A stretch of DNA of 64,000 nt from an uncultured Collinsella sp. (GTDB taxonomy: Bacteria; Actinomycetota; Coriobacteriia; Coriobacteriales; Coriobacteriaceae): NCBI GenBank assembly GCA_934630375.1, contig CAKTVQ010000006.1, positions 13,246-77,245 on the forward strand, written 5' to 3'. Position 1 is the stretch's first letter, and every line of letters begins with the position of its first letter. Below the pieces are notes generated by a model. That model was not told where the DNA came from. It searched no databases and saw only the letters and a program-made list of their open reading frames with translations. Position numbers and translations under genes: made by a program. This document shows, in pieces, positions 1-8,249 of this stretch.

Positions 1-726
1 ACGTGGCGTACCGCGCGAACGCGAGCCGATCTCGAGTGCACTGGGATGGTCGATCGTCACGCCCAGGATAGTCGCCGAGCGCGTCACAATCTGCGCGAGC
101 TCCTCGACCGTGTAGTAATCCAGGCGATATGAAATGCCAAAGCGGTCGCGCAACGGGCCGGTCAACATGCCTGAGCGGGTCGTTGCCGCTACCAGCGTAA
201 ACTTGGGAATATCCAGGCGAATCGAGCGCGCCGCCGGACCCTTGCCAATCACGATATCGAGGGCAAAGTCCTCCATCGCGGGGTACAGGACCTCCTCGAC
301 CGAACGGTTGAGGCGGTGGATCTCGTCGATAAACAGCACATCACCCGGCTGCAAGTTAGTAAGGATGGCTGCCAGGTCGCCGGTGCGCGCGATGGCAGGG
401 CCACTCGTGGTCTTGATCTGAGCGCCCAGCTCGTTGGCGATAACCGTAGCCAGCGTGGTCTTGCCCAGACCCGGAGGGCCCGAGAAGATCACGTGGTCGA
501 GCGTCTCGCCACGGCTCTGCGCCGCTTCGATCAACACGCGCAGGCTCTGCTTGATATGCTCCTGGCCGCAGTAATCGTCCAGGCGCTGGGGGCGCAGGGT
601 ACGGTCGACATCGAGGTCCTCGGGCGTCAGCTCCGAGCCCACCATGCGCTCGCCATGCGCCATGGATGCCGCCGGCGAGTTGCCGGGCGTCGCCCACAGG
701 TCCTGAGAGTCATCGGCTTCCCACAT
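1..726 (-). CDS. ruvB: RuvB Holliday junction branch-migration motor (3' end outside window)
   Basis: This is the hexameric AAA+ ATPase that drives Holliday junction branch migration together with RuvA. The first 242 codons are present and the reading frame runs off the left edge. Visible are a Walker A motif (GPPGLGKT, about residues 83-90), a Walker B/DEIHRL motif near residue 140, and the sensor/arginine region AATTRSG with LRDRFG. The start ATG overlaps the ruvA stop in an ATGA arrangement, so it is translationally coupled to ruvA. That start gives about 25 residues more than the usual N-terminus. An internal Met at residue 22 or 28 is the alternative. It is the last visible gene of ruvC-ruvA-ruvB. 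Confidence 0.96.
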   Translation of the reverse strand, partial: MWEADDSQDLWATPGNSPAASMAHGERMVGSELTPEDLDVDRTLRPQRLDDYCGQEHIKQSLRVLIEAAQSRGETLDHVIFSGPPGLGKTTLATVIANELGAQIKTTSGPAIARTGDLAAILTNLQPGDVLFIDEIHRLNRSVEEVLYPAMEDFALDIVIGKGPAARSIRLDIPKFTLVAATTRSGMLTGPLRDRFGISYRLDYYTVEELAQIVTRSATILGVTIDHPSALEIGSRSRGTPR

Positions 727-1346
727 CACGCATCCATTCCGAGTCGCTTAAGCGCCGCGCCGAGCAGATCCTCGACACGCATATTCTGCCCATCATACCC
801 GCTCAGGGCAACATCGGTCTCCTGCGGGCTAAAGCCCATGGAAAGGAGCGCCGCACGGGCGTCATCGATCGCCGAAGGAGCAGCGGCGGGAACCGGCATC
901 GCAACCTGGCCGGGAATCACGTCGACCGGCACAAAGCCCTTGTCCTTGGCAAAGGTGCTCTTGAGCTCCAGGATCAGACGCTGGGCGGTCTTTTTGCCCA
1001 CACCGGGCACCTTGGCCATGCCCTTGTCGTCCTCGGCCATTACCAGGGAATACAGCTGTCCCACGGTATAGGTGGAAAGCACGGCAAGCGCCAGGCGCGG
1101 ACCGACACCCGACACGGACACGAGCCGGTCAAACATTGTGCGCTCGTCTTTGGAAGCAAAGCCAAAGAGCGTCATGGCGTCCTCACGCACCTGCATGCGC
1201 GTGTAGAGGCGAACCTCGCCGCCGGGCGTCGGCAACGTGGCCGCAGTGCTGCCCGAGATGCCGAGCTCAAAGCCCACGCCCGATACATCGACAACGGCCG
1301 AGCTCATCGTGGCCTCGACAAGCGTTCCATGGAGCTGGGAAATCAT
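726..1346 (-). CDS. ruvA: RuvA Holliday junction DNA-binding subunit
   Basis: RuvA is the tetrameric protein that holds the open four-way junction and loads RuvB. At 206 residues it has the normal family length. Two helix-hairpin-helix motifs are visible ([11 protein letters not shown] around 77-87 and [10 protein letters not shown] around 112-121), followed by a linker and a C-terminal RuvB-contacting three-helix domain (SALSGY-type region near 180). Both ends overlap neighbours by ATGA (ruvC stop/ruvA start at 1344-1348; ruvA stop/ruvB start at 724-728). This indicates a single, tightly coupled transcript. Confidence 0.97.
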   Translation of the reverse strand: MISQLHGTLVEATMSSAVVDVSGVGFELGISGSTAATLPTPGGEVRLYTRMQVREDAMTLFGFASKDERTMFDRLVSVSGVGPRLALAVLSTYTVGQLYSLVMAEDDKGMAKVPGVGKKTAQRLILELKSTFAKDKGFVPVDVIPGQVAMPVPAAAPSAIDDARAALLSMGFSPQETDVALSGYDGQNMRVEDLLGAALKRLGMDA

Positions 1347-1867
1347 CAGTATCCGGTTCCTCTCTGTTGATAGAACTCGCCGCCGGTAAGCGCCCGGGTG
1401 CGGCTTAAGTTAACGTGGCAGATGGCGCAAGCCAGGGCATCGGCGGCATGGTCTGGGTGAGGGTCGTGATCGAGCTGCGTGAGCGTGCGCACCATGTAGG
1501 CGACCTGCCGTTTATCTGCAGCGCCAGTGCCCACCACGGCCTGCTTGATCTGCATAGGCGTGTACTCGCCGATCTCGAGTGCGCATTCCGAAAGAGCCAC
1601 GAGTGCAGCGCCGCGGGCATGCGCCGTAGGGATGGCCGAGCGAACGTTGGCGCCAAAGTAGATGCTCTCGATGGCAGCGGTATCGGGTCGATAACGCTCC
1701 ACGACACCCTTGAGGTCGCGGGCGATATGCGACAGGCGCACCGCGAGCGGACTACCCGCGCTGGTCTCGATACAACCGTAGGCACGGCAGCGAACTTCAC
1801 CGCGCCGCTCCTCGATAATCCCCCAACCCGTATGGGCCAAACCGGGGTCAATGCCCAAGATAACCAA
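1346..1867 (-). CDS. ruvC: RuvC Holliday junction endonuclease
   Basis: RuvC is the resolvase that cleaves Holliday junctions symmetrically after RuvAB migration. The RNase H-fold acidic residues are visible: Asp in LGIDPG at residue 7, Glu in AIESIYFG, and the C-terminal pair in DHAADALACA. The start chosen is TTG at 1867. It has a GGGGAGG ribosome site five bases upstream and places the catalytic Asp at residue 7, as in well-studied RuvC proteins. An in-frame TTG at 1888 would add seven unlikely residues. The length is 173 residues, typical of the family. First gene of ruvCAB. Confidence 0.95.
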   Translation of the reverse strand: MVILGIDPGLAHTGWGIIEERRGEVRCRAYGCIETSAGSPLAVRLSHIARDLKGVVERYRPDTAAIESIYFGANVRSAIPTAHARGAALVALSECALEIGEYTPMQIKQAVVGTGAADKRQVAYMVRTLTQLDHDPHPDHAADALACAICHVNLSRTRALTGGEFYQQRGTGY

Positions 1868-1923
1868 GCCAACCTCCCCTCGCCACAAGCGCAGCGCAAG
1901 ACAAGGCCCCGCGCATCATTCAC

Positions 1924-1935
1924 GAACGTCTGTTC
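1924..1935. promoter_or_regulatory. LexA/SOS box upstream of ruvCAB
   Basis: The sequence GAACGTCTGTTC fits the Gram-positive LexA (DinR) operator pattern GAAC-N4-GTTC exactly and lies 57 bases before the ruvC start. A TTATTC-like -10 sequence sits beside it. Recombination genes are classic SOS targets, so LexA control of ruvCAB is the natural reading. lexA itself is not in the window. Confidence 0.75.
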
Positions 1936-2004
1936 TAGAATAACACAACGGGGCCGAGATGCTTAGTTGAAGTGTCGGGGTTGGAAGCGAATCCTATCCC
2001 ATAG

Positions 2005-3990
2005 TTAGTTCTGCGAGAAAAAGGGGAACTGCCTCGGATCCACCGGCGGATGCGACATCGGCGTGCCCTGGGGTCCACCCTGCGGGCCACCCTGGCCGCC
2101 CATCATCTTATCGATGGCGTCCTGGACCTCGCCCTCAAACTTCTTCATACCCTCGTGCAGGCGGCGCTGACCGTCCTCAGAGCGCAGCTCCTCCATCTGT
2201 TCGGGCGAGATACCCAGTAGCTCACCCAGCACGCCCATCATCTCGTTTCGCATGCGCTCGCTCGTATCCTCGTCAGCAAAGCGGCGCACCTCGGCGCGCG
2301 CCAGCGAATCGACCGTCATACGCTCCTTGCCGCTAAGCCCCAGGTCGGACCACGCGAGCATATACGGCCAGGCACGCTCGGCAAACGAACGGGCCGAGAC
2401 GATCGGCGTCGTCGGCAGCATGCGGCGGGCGGCCTCGCCCTGTCGAACGAGCATCAGCAGCAGCGAGCAAGCCTCAGGCTTGCCAGCGGCCATCGGGATG
2501 TCGTCGAAAGATCGATTGCGGTCCACGTGTGCCTCGAGCGCGCCATCGACCTCGCCCGGCTCGAGCCCGCCGAGCAGCTGTGCCGCGCGGTCGAGCATAT
2601 CGACCGGACCGTCGAGTGTCGAGAGCGCCTGCGCCAGCACTCGCTCCATACAATCTTCCACCGCGTTGAGCGTCACGAGCTCTTGAGGCACCACGGCAGA
2701 CGTGCGGTTGCGCATGCGCGCCACAAACTCAAGCGTCGACAGGTACACATCGCCAAAGGGCGCATAATCGCCCTGGTAGCCGCCGCAAAGCGCCGGCGCC
2801 GCCAGCGCGTACTCGGTTTTGGACAGCGGGCTCAGCGCCATCGCACCCAACTCGAGCGCCGTGTCCTCCAGCATGAGGCCCAGCGTACGCGAGCGCAGAC
2901 GCTCGGCATCGCCCGCCGACACGTCGCGATCGAGCACACGCGCCGCATCCGGCGCATCGCGCTCGACGGTGCGAATGTGCAGACGCTCAGCGATGGCGCG
3001 GACGGCGGCACAGCGGGCAGCCTCGGCCTCTTCCTGCGCCGGCGTAAAGATACGGTTACGCCCCAGCACCAGGCCAATCACATTACGCGGGCCCAGAGCG
3101 TCGACGGCCAGCGCCGCCAGCAGGGACGACGGCAAGTCGCCCTCGAGTGCCACCACAGCACGCGACGCACCGTGGGCCCGGGCGTTGTCGCGCACGGCGA
3201 GCACCAGCGCCTGCCACAGCCACTCCTCGGAACGGAACTCGGGCAGTTCGTGATCTTCCAGGGCATCGAGCATCACGCCGCGCTGGATCTCCTGAACCAG
3301 CAGGCTCTCCTCAAAACACGGCGCCTGGGCCACCACGCGACCACAGTCGTCGAGCACAAACGAACCGCCGGTATACACCGACTCGTCATAGGCACCGATC
3401 GGCGCCATGCAGGCAAACCACACGCTGCGCTTGGATGCAATCTTGCGGTAGGCGCCGCTGCGAACGGCGGCAATCGCGGCAGTCTCGCGGTCGGTCATGT
3501 CAAACGCGTTGAATTGGAAATACGCAATGAGGTCAACACCGGTCGGCAACATCTCGAGTTCGCGGTCCAAGTCAAAAATCACGGCGATGCGCACGCCGTC
3601 CACGTCGAACACCGGCGGCGCCCAACGCGAGTCGTTGTTCTCGCCACGCTGCAGGGCAATGCTCGAACGCGCCGGCACCACATGACCGTCCTTGAGCATC
3701 ATGTAGTCGAGCAGCGGCTGGCCCTCAAACGAAACCGCCGCGGGCACGATGCAGATCATGTCAAGCTCCTGGATACGCTCGGCGACACCAGTCAAGCCGG
3801 CAAGCATGTCGTGCTCAAAGTCGGCAGTGCCCACCAGGCCCCCGGGCATGGCGCCCATAAAGAGCGGAGCCGGAACGCACAGCACGCGCGCCCCGCGCTC
3901 GTGGGCCAGACGAGCCTGGTCCTCGATGCGGCCGCAAATGCCCTCAATATCACCCAGGCGCATATCGATCTGTGCAAGCGCGAGCTTCAT
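2005..3990 (-). CDS. NadE-like protein, probable double pseudoenzyme (nitrilase + NAD synthetase folds)
   Basis: The 661-residue protein has the two-domain layout of glutamine-dependent NAD+ synthetase: a nitrilase-like amidase (about 1-250) and an ATP-pyrophosphatase domain (about 260-560), then a Gly/Pro/Gln-rich tail. Family landmarks remain: the N-terminus MKLALAQ, TGGSFVLDDCGRV, AVDALGPRNVIG, and GGYQGDYAPFGDVY. Key residues look replaced. The nitrilase Glu site reads VPAPLF instead of FPEL, the Cys site reads VIFDLD instead of ICEDLW, and no Lys occupies the KxxLPNY position. The ATP-binding SGGIDS loop reads EGDLPS and TGNKSE reads SPLSKTE. It may be regulatory or structural rather than an NAD synthetase. 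It is a lone gene with its own RBS. Confidence 0.75.
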   Translation of the reverse strand: MKLALAQIDMRLGDIEGICGRIEDQARLAHERGARVLCVPAPLFMGAMPGGLVGTADFEHDMLAGLTGVAERIQELDMICIVPAAVSFEGQPLLDYMMLKDGHVVPARSSIALQRGENNDSRWAPPVFDVDGVRIAVIFDLDRELEMLPTGVDLIAYFQFNAFDMTDRETAAIAAVRSGAYRKIASKRSVWFACMAPIGAYDESVYTGGSFVLDDCGRVVAQAPCFEESLLVQEIQRGVMLDALEDHELPEFRSEEWLWQALVLAVRDNARAHGASRAVVALEGDLPSSLLAALAVDALGPRNVIGLVLGRNRIFTPAQEEAEAARCAAVRAIAERLHIRTVERDAPDAARVLDRDVSAGDAERLRSRTLGLMLEDTALELGAMALSPLSKTEYALAAPALCGGYQGDYAPFGDVYLSTLEFVARMRNRTSAVVPQELVTLNAVEDCMERVLAQALSTLDGPVDMLDRAAQLLGGLEPGEVDGALEAHVDRNRSFDDIPMAAGKPEACSLLLMLVRQGEAARRMLPTTPIVSARSFAERAWPYMLAWSDLGLSGKERMTVDSLARAEVRRFADEDTSERMRNEMMGVLGELLGISPEQMEELRSEDGQRRLHEGMKKFEGEVQDAIDKMMGGQGGPQGGPQGTPMSHPPVDPRQFPFFSQN

Positions 3991-4107
3991 GGCTCAGCCC
4001 TTTCCGTCGTAAACCATCGTTGTCGTAGTAAAAGCGCCGGCCGCATAATGCAGTCGGCGCTTGCATGTGCATATGCTAGCTATGATACCCCGAGCGGGGG
4101 CGCGCTC

Positions 4108-4470
4108 CTAGAATGTCGCGGACCACAGCCCGTGCAGGTTGCAGTAGGCATAGACGGTACCGGTCTTGGAACCGCCGGCAAAAAACGTCGCGGGCTTCAT
4201 GCCGGGCTCAAGGTAATGGACCTCCAAGCGGCCCTCGGCCTCAAGGGCGATCCACTCAATGTAGTGCTCGGGCAGGCTGGGGTGCTCGACCGAGCCAACG
4301 CGTGCGCGGATCACGTGACCGTCGCGCTCAGTCTCGACGACCGGCACGTGCTTCTCGTGCGCCGCATCCTCGGTGTTCGCGGTCAGCTCCGTGCAGCCGG
4401 CAGGGGTTGCAACGTCGTTGCCCAGGGCGGCAATGAGCTTGCCATTGGGGTCCTTAAAGAATTTCGCCAT
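4108..4470 (-). CDS. superoxide reductase (desulfoferrodoxin/neelaredoxin type)
   Basis: The enzyme reduces superoxide to hydrogen peroxide at a non-haem iron centre in the cytoplasm of anaerobes. The 120-residue protein carries the full [Fe(His)4Cys] ligand set: EKHVP near residue 41, HPSLPEHYIEW near 70-80, and YCNLHGLW at the C-terminus. The N-terminal desulforedoxin Cys4 domain is absent, so this is the one-iron (class II, neelaredoxin-like) form. The start at 4470 is supported by AAAGGAGA eight bases upstream. It stands alone between the NadE-like gene and the SNF2 helicase. Confidence 0.93.
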   Translation of the reverse strand: MAKFFKDPNGKLIAALGNDVATPAGCTELTANTEDAAHEKHVPVVETERDGHVIRARVGSVEHPSLPEHYIEWIALEAEGRLEVHYLEPGMKPATFFAGGSKTGTVYAYCNLHGLWSATF

Positions 4471-4620
4471 AATGTTCTCCTTTGCTGATGTGCCAATGTT
4501 CTTGATGGTTCTTATGCCCAAAGGCAGACAAACCATCCACGGCATTGCAAATGAACACATAACGGGCGGGGACGATGGGGCAGCGTGTGCCATCCGCCTT
4601 GGCGGCCCCACCCGAGCGGG

Positions 4621-7600
4621 TTAGCGCCCGTCGCCGCCCAGCAGTGCCAGAACATCTTCGCGGGTAAACAGCGCCGACGAGATGCCGTCGCCGCCGAGCA
4701 CGCTGTTGACCAGGTCGCGTTTGGACTCCTGCATCTGCATAATGCGTTCCTCGATCGTGTCCTTGGCGATGAGCTTGTACACGGTCACGGTATGTTGCTG
4801 GCCAATACGATGCGCGCGGTCGGTCGCTTGGTCCTGCGCCGCCACGTTCCACCACGGGTCATAGTGGATGACCACGTCGGCCGCCGTCAGGTTGAGGCCC
4901 ACGCCGCCCGCCTTGAGCGAGATCAGAAACACCGGCACCTCGCCCGCTTGGAACTGCGCGACCATCTTGGCGCGGCTCTCCTTAGACGAAGCGCCCGTGA
5001 GCTTAAGGAAGGCGATGTCCTCCTTGGCCAAGCGCTTACCGATGATATCGAGCATACCCGTAAACTGGCTGAACAACAGGATGCGATGCCCGCCGTCGAG
5101 TGCGCCGTGCACGAGCTCCATGCACGTATCGAGCTTGGCGCTCCCCGCCTTGTAATCCTCGTAGTGTAAACGCGGGTCGCAGCAGATCTGGCGCAGCTTG
5201 GTGAGCTCGGCGAGCACCTTGAGCTTGTCCTTCTTAAACTCCCCAGCCTCGCGGTGCTGCACCTGCTGGGCGATGCGGTCCTGGTTGGCCAGGTAGAGCT
5301 TGCGCTGCTCGCCGGTGAGCTGTGCCATGACGGTGTCCTCGATCTTCTCGGGCAGGTCGGCCACCACGTCTTCCTTAACACGGCGCAGCACAAACGGCGA
5401 CACGAGCGCCTGCAGGCGAGCGGCGCTATCGCCCTCGGCATGCTCGACGGGGCTCTCAAAGCGCTTGGCAAACGACTCGCGCGTCCCCAAAAGGCCCGGC
5501 ATCAAAAAGTCGAAGATGCTCCAGAGCTCGGAAAGGCGGTTTTCGATGGGCGTGCCCGTCAGGGCAAAGCGCACGCCGGCAGGCAGGCGCTTTGCAGCGC
5601 GCGCCACCTGCGTGAGCGGATTTTTAATGTATTGTGCCTCATCGAGCACCACGCGGGCAAAATCCTGCTCGACATATTCGTCGATGTCGCGGCGCATAAG
5701 GTCATACGACGTCACGACCACGTTGTGCTCGGCTGCGCCGGCAATTTGCACGCGACGCTGCGCCTTGGCGCCCACGATGGCGCACACATCGAGCGAGGGC
5801 GCAAAGCGCTCCAGCTCGGCAGTCCAGTTGTACACGAGTGAGGCCGGGCATACCACGAGCGTGGGCTTGGTGTCCCCCGCCTCCACGCGCGCCAGGATAT
5901 GCGCGATCATCTGGAGCGTTTTGCCCAGGCCCATGTCGTCGGCCAAGATGCCGCCAAGGCCCAGGTGTTCGAGCGAGCCGAGCCACTGGTATCCGTCGAC
6001 CTGGTAGCCGCGCATCGTTGCCTTGAGCGATGCCGGCACCGTAAAGTCCATCTTGCCGAGCGTGTCCAGGCGCTCGACGGTACGGTGGAACGCAGCGTCG
6101 CGATCGGCCTCGAGCGCCGGCGTGCGCGCGAGCATGCTATCGACAAAAAGGGTGCTCGACGCGGGAAGCGACACGCCGTCGAGCAGGTCGACGGCATCGA
6201 CACCCAGATCTTCGGCAAGGCCAAACGCGGCGCGCGCTCCCTCATCCAGGCGCACGATGTCGCCAGACGTCAGGCGCGCAAACGTCTGGTGGCGCTTGTA
6301 CGAGTCCAGATAGATGGCAAGATCTGCCGCCGAAAGCCCGCTCGCGCCCAGCTCGACGTCGAGCAGGTTACTCTTGACGGTCGCACGCACCGAAAGCTTG
6401 GGCGCAGGGCGGACCGAGACCTGGCGCAGGCGGTCGCTGAGCATGACCTCGCCCAGCTCGGACAGGGCGGACAGACCCTCGGTCAGCAGGCAGAACAAGC
6501 GGGCATCATCGCGTTCCCCAAACGCCAGGCCGCCCTCGTAGAAATCGAAGTACAGAGCCGCTGTATCCATAACGCGAAACTCCGCTATCTCGTCGCGGGG
6601 CGGCACGCCGGGGCGTTGCTCTTCGAAGGGACTGCCCGGAGCGCCCAGGCTAAAGAGATCCGCCGACCAATCGCCGTAGGTAACCGTAATCTTGCAGGTC
6701 ACGAGCCCATCGTCGACGCCGATCGCCATAGCAAAGCTCGGCTCGGGTGCCACGGTATCGAGCGCGGCGGGCGCGGTGAGGTCGGTATAGTCGCGCAAAA
6801 TGGGCAGCGCCATGCGGCAGAACTCACCCACCTGCTCGGCGGCAATATGGGCGGGCGTGCGGCACGGCAGTAAGCGTGACAAAAAAGATGCGGCATGCTG
6901 AGCAAATGCAGCGTCGGTACGGCGCGCGCGGCGCGTGTCAACCAAGTAGGCGGCATCGCCCGACGCAAAGCAGTACATATCGGCGGGCAGGCGCAGGTCA
7001 TAGCTACCACCAGCCGCCGGCGCGATTTTGGCGGCAAGGAGCGGCGGGCGCTTAGCCAGCGCCTCGTCCTCCCCTTCCGGAGGCACCTCAACCGCCACGT
7101 CATAGGTGCGATGCGTCGTCGTCCCCCGCGACCAGGCGGGCTCAAAGGAGATGGTCTGGCCGCGCAGCAGGTCCAGCACATATACGATGCTATGCTCGGA
7201 CAGCGGCAACTGACGCTCGGCAACAAAACCGCTGCGGGCAAAGTCGTACGACGCCGAACGCGAGCTTGTGATGTCATCGAGATAGGCAACTGTCGTCACA
7301 ACAAGGTTGAGCAGCTTTGCCGATGTTTCGTCAAAGGCCTCAGGTGAATGGGCAAACGTAAGCTTCTTGCCGTACGAGAACATGCCGCCGCGCACGTAGG
7401 CATCGGCCATGCCGTCGATATCCTTGACCACGTAGGAGACCGATCCACAGCGGATGCGGAACTCGAGCGCCCAGCTAAAGCGGTCAGCGAACAGCGGATT
7501 GTAGTACGGCACCAACGAGGGCTCCAACGCCGCTTTGGGGGCGTCGGGATCAACAGTACCGGCAAGCTTGCGACGCATGCTCGCCAGCTCATCCATGCGC

Positions 7601-8085
7601 GCGTCCGAAAGATCGGAGAGCGCCGCCACAAGGCTCGGGCTCGTGGGGACGGGCGCCGGAAAGGGAAAGTTGGGGTTGACGGCCGGCGCTTTTGGCGCGG
7701 TGCGTGCGGGCTGTTTCGGCTGTGCCGTAAACGTGCGGACCGGCGTGCGCAAACCTTCGACGGGCTCGGCGCCGCTGGCATCCAAATACGCCAGAGCCGT
7801 GGCAATAGCGTGCTTGCACATACCGGGGTAACGATAGGCGGCGGGGCAATCGCAGTCGTAGTCGATAACCTCGTGCTCGTCCACATCGAGTTCCACATGC
7901 GTCTTGTACAGGTCGCCGCGCGAACCGCGCACCGTGCCCTCGACCGTCACGTTCTTGGAAAAGCGCGAGCCGGAGTCCTCAAACGACAGCACGGCGCCGT
8001 TGAGCATGAGCGAACGCCCCTTCATAAAGGTGCCGCTGAGCGCCGCTTCCTTGCGAAGCGCCTGCATAAACGTCCCCTGCGCCAT
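4621..8085 (-). CDS. SWIM zinc-finger SNF2-family helicase
   Basis: A 1154-residue Swi2/Snf2 DNA translocase. The N-terminus has a SWIM-type zinc motif (CDC at 78-80, then Cys90 and His92). A long uncharacterised middle follows, and then the SNF2 ATPase: DDMGLGKT around 717-724, DEAQYIKNP around 810, TGTPIENRLSELWS, and the helicase-C motif with Q..DRAHRIGQ near 1085-1098. The start at 8085 has GGAGG five bases upstream. An in-frame ATG at 8103 is less well placed. Bacterial members of this group are thought to remodel DNA-bound proteins such as RNA polymerase, but the exact role here is unknown. The 37-bp inverted repeat pair lies just upstream. Confidence 0.92.
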   Translation of the reverse strand: MAQGTFMQALRKEAALSGTFMKGRSLMLNGAVLSFEDSGSRFSKNVTVEGTVRGSRGDLYKTHVELDVDEHEVIDYDCDCPAAYRYPGMCKHAIATALAYLDASGAEPVEGLRTPVRTFTAQPKQPARTAPKAPAVNPNFPFPAPVPTSPSLVAALSDLSDARMDELASMRRKLAGTVDPDAPKAALEPSLVPYYNPLFADRFSWALEFRIRCGSVSYVVKDIDGMADAYVRGGMFSYGKKLTFAHSPEAFDETSAKLLNLVVTTVAYLDDITSSRSASYDFARSGFVAERQLPLSEHSIVYVLDLLRGQTISFEPAWSRGTTTHRTYDVAVEVPPEGEDEALAKRPPLLAAKIAPAAGGSYDLRLPADMYCFASGDAAYLVDTRRARRTDAAFAQHAASFLSRLLPCRTPAHIAAEQVGEFCRMALPILRDYTDLTAPAALDTVAPEPSFAMAIGVDDGLVTCKITVTYGDWSADLFSLGAPGSPFEEQRPGVPPRDEIAEFRVMDTAALYFDFYEGGLAFGERDDARLFCLLTEGLSALSELGEVMLSDRLRQVSVRPAPKLSVRATVKSNLLDVELGASGLSAADLAIYLDSYKRHQTFARLTSGDIVRLDEGARAAFGLAEDLGVDAVDLLDGVSLPASSTLFVDSMLARTPALEADRDAAFHRTVERLDTLGKMDFTVPASLKATMRGYQVDGYQWLGSLEHLGLGGILADDMGLGKTLQMIAHILARVEAGDTKPTLVVCPASLVYNWTAELERFAPSLDVCAIVGAKAQRRVQIAGAAEHNVVVTSYDLMRRDIDEYVEQDFARVVLDEAQYIKNPLTQVARAAKRLPAGVRFALTGTPIENRLSELWSIFDFLMPGLLGTRESFAKRFESPVEHAEGDSAARLQALVSPFVLRRVKEDVVADLPEKIEDTVMAQLTGEQRKLYLANQDRIAQQVQHREAGEFKKDKLKVLAELTKLRQICCDPRLHYEDYKAGSAKLDTCMELVHGALDGGHRILLFSQFTGMLDIIGKRLAKEDIAFLKLTGASSKESRAKMVAQFQAGEVPVFLISLKAGGVGLNLTAADVVIHYDPWWNVAAQDQATDRAHRIGQQHTVTVYKLIAKDTIEERIMQMQESKRDLVNSVLGGDGISSALFTREDVLALLGGDGR

Positions 8086-8106
8086 CACTTCCTCCAATCT
8101 CACGCC

Positions 8107-8234
8107 GGGTAGCTAATTTGGGACGGGGCTATTTTAGCTACCCCCATATGTCGGTTGAGAATTATTCAAAATCCCAGCCATTCCGCCGTCAGCCAAAGGG
8201 TAGCTAAAATAGCCCCGTCCCAAATTAGCTACCC
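8107..8234. repeat. 37-bp perfect inverted repeat pair
   Basis: Positions 8107-8143 and 8198-8234 are exact reverse complements over 37 bp, separated by 54 bp. Each arm is itself bounded by GGGTAGCTA/TAGCTACCC and contains a GGGACGGGGCTA core. The pair fills the gap between the 3' end of dnaE and the 5' end of the SNF2 gene. It could form a very stable cruciform or hairpin, act as a terminator, or be a small non-autonomous mobile element. Confidence 0.9.
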
Positions 8235-8249
8235 TCAGCAAAGGCGCCG

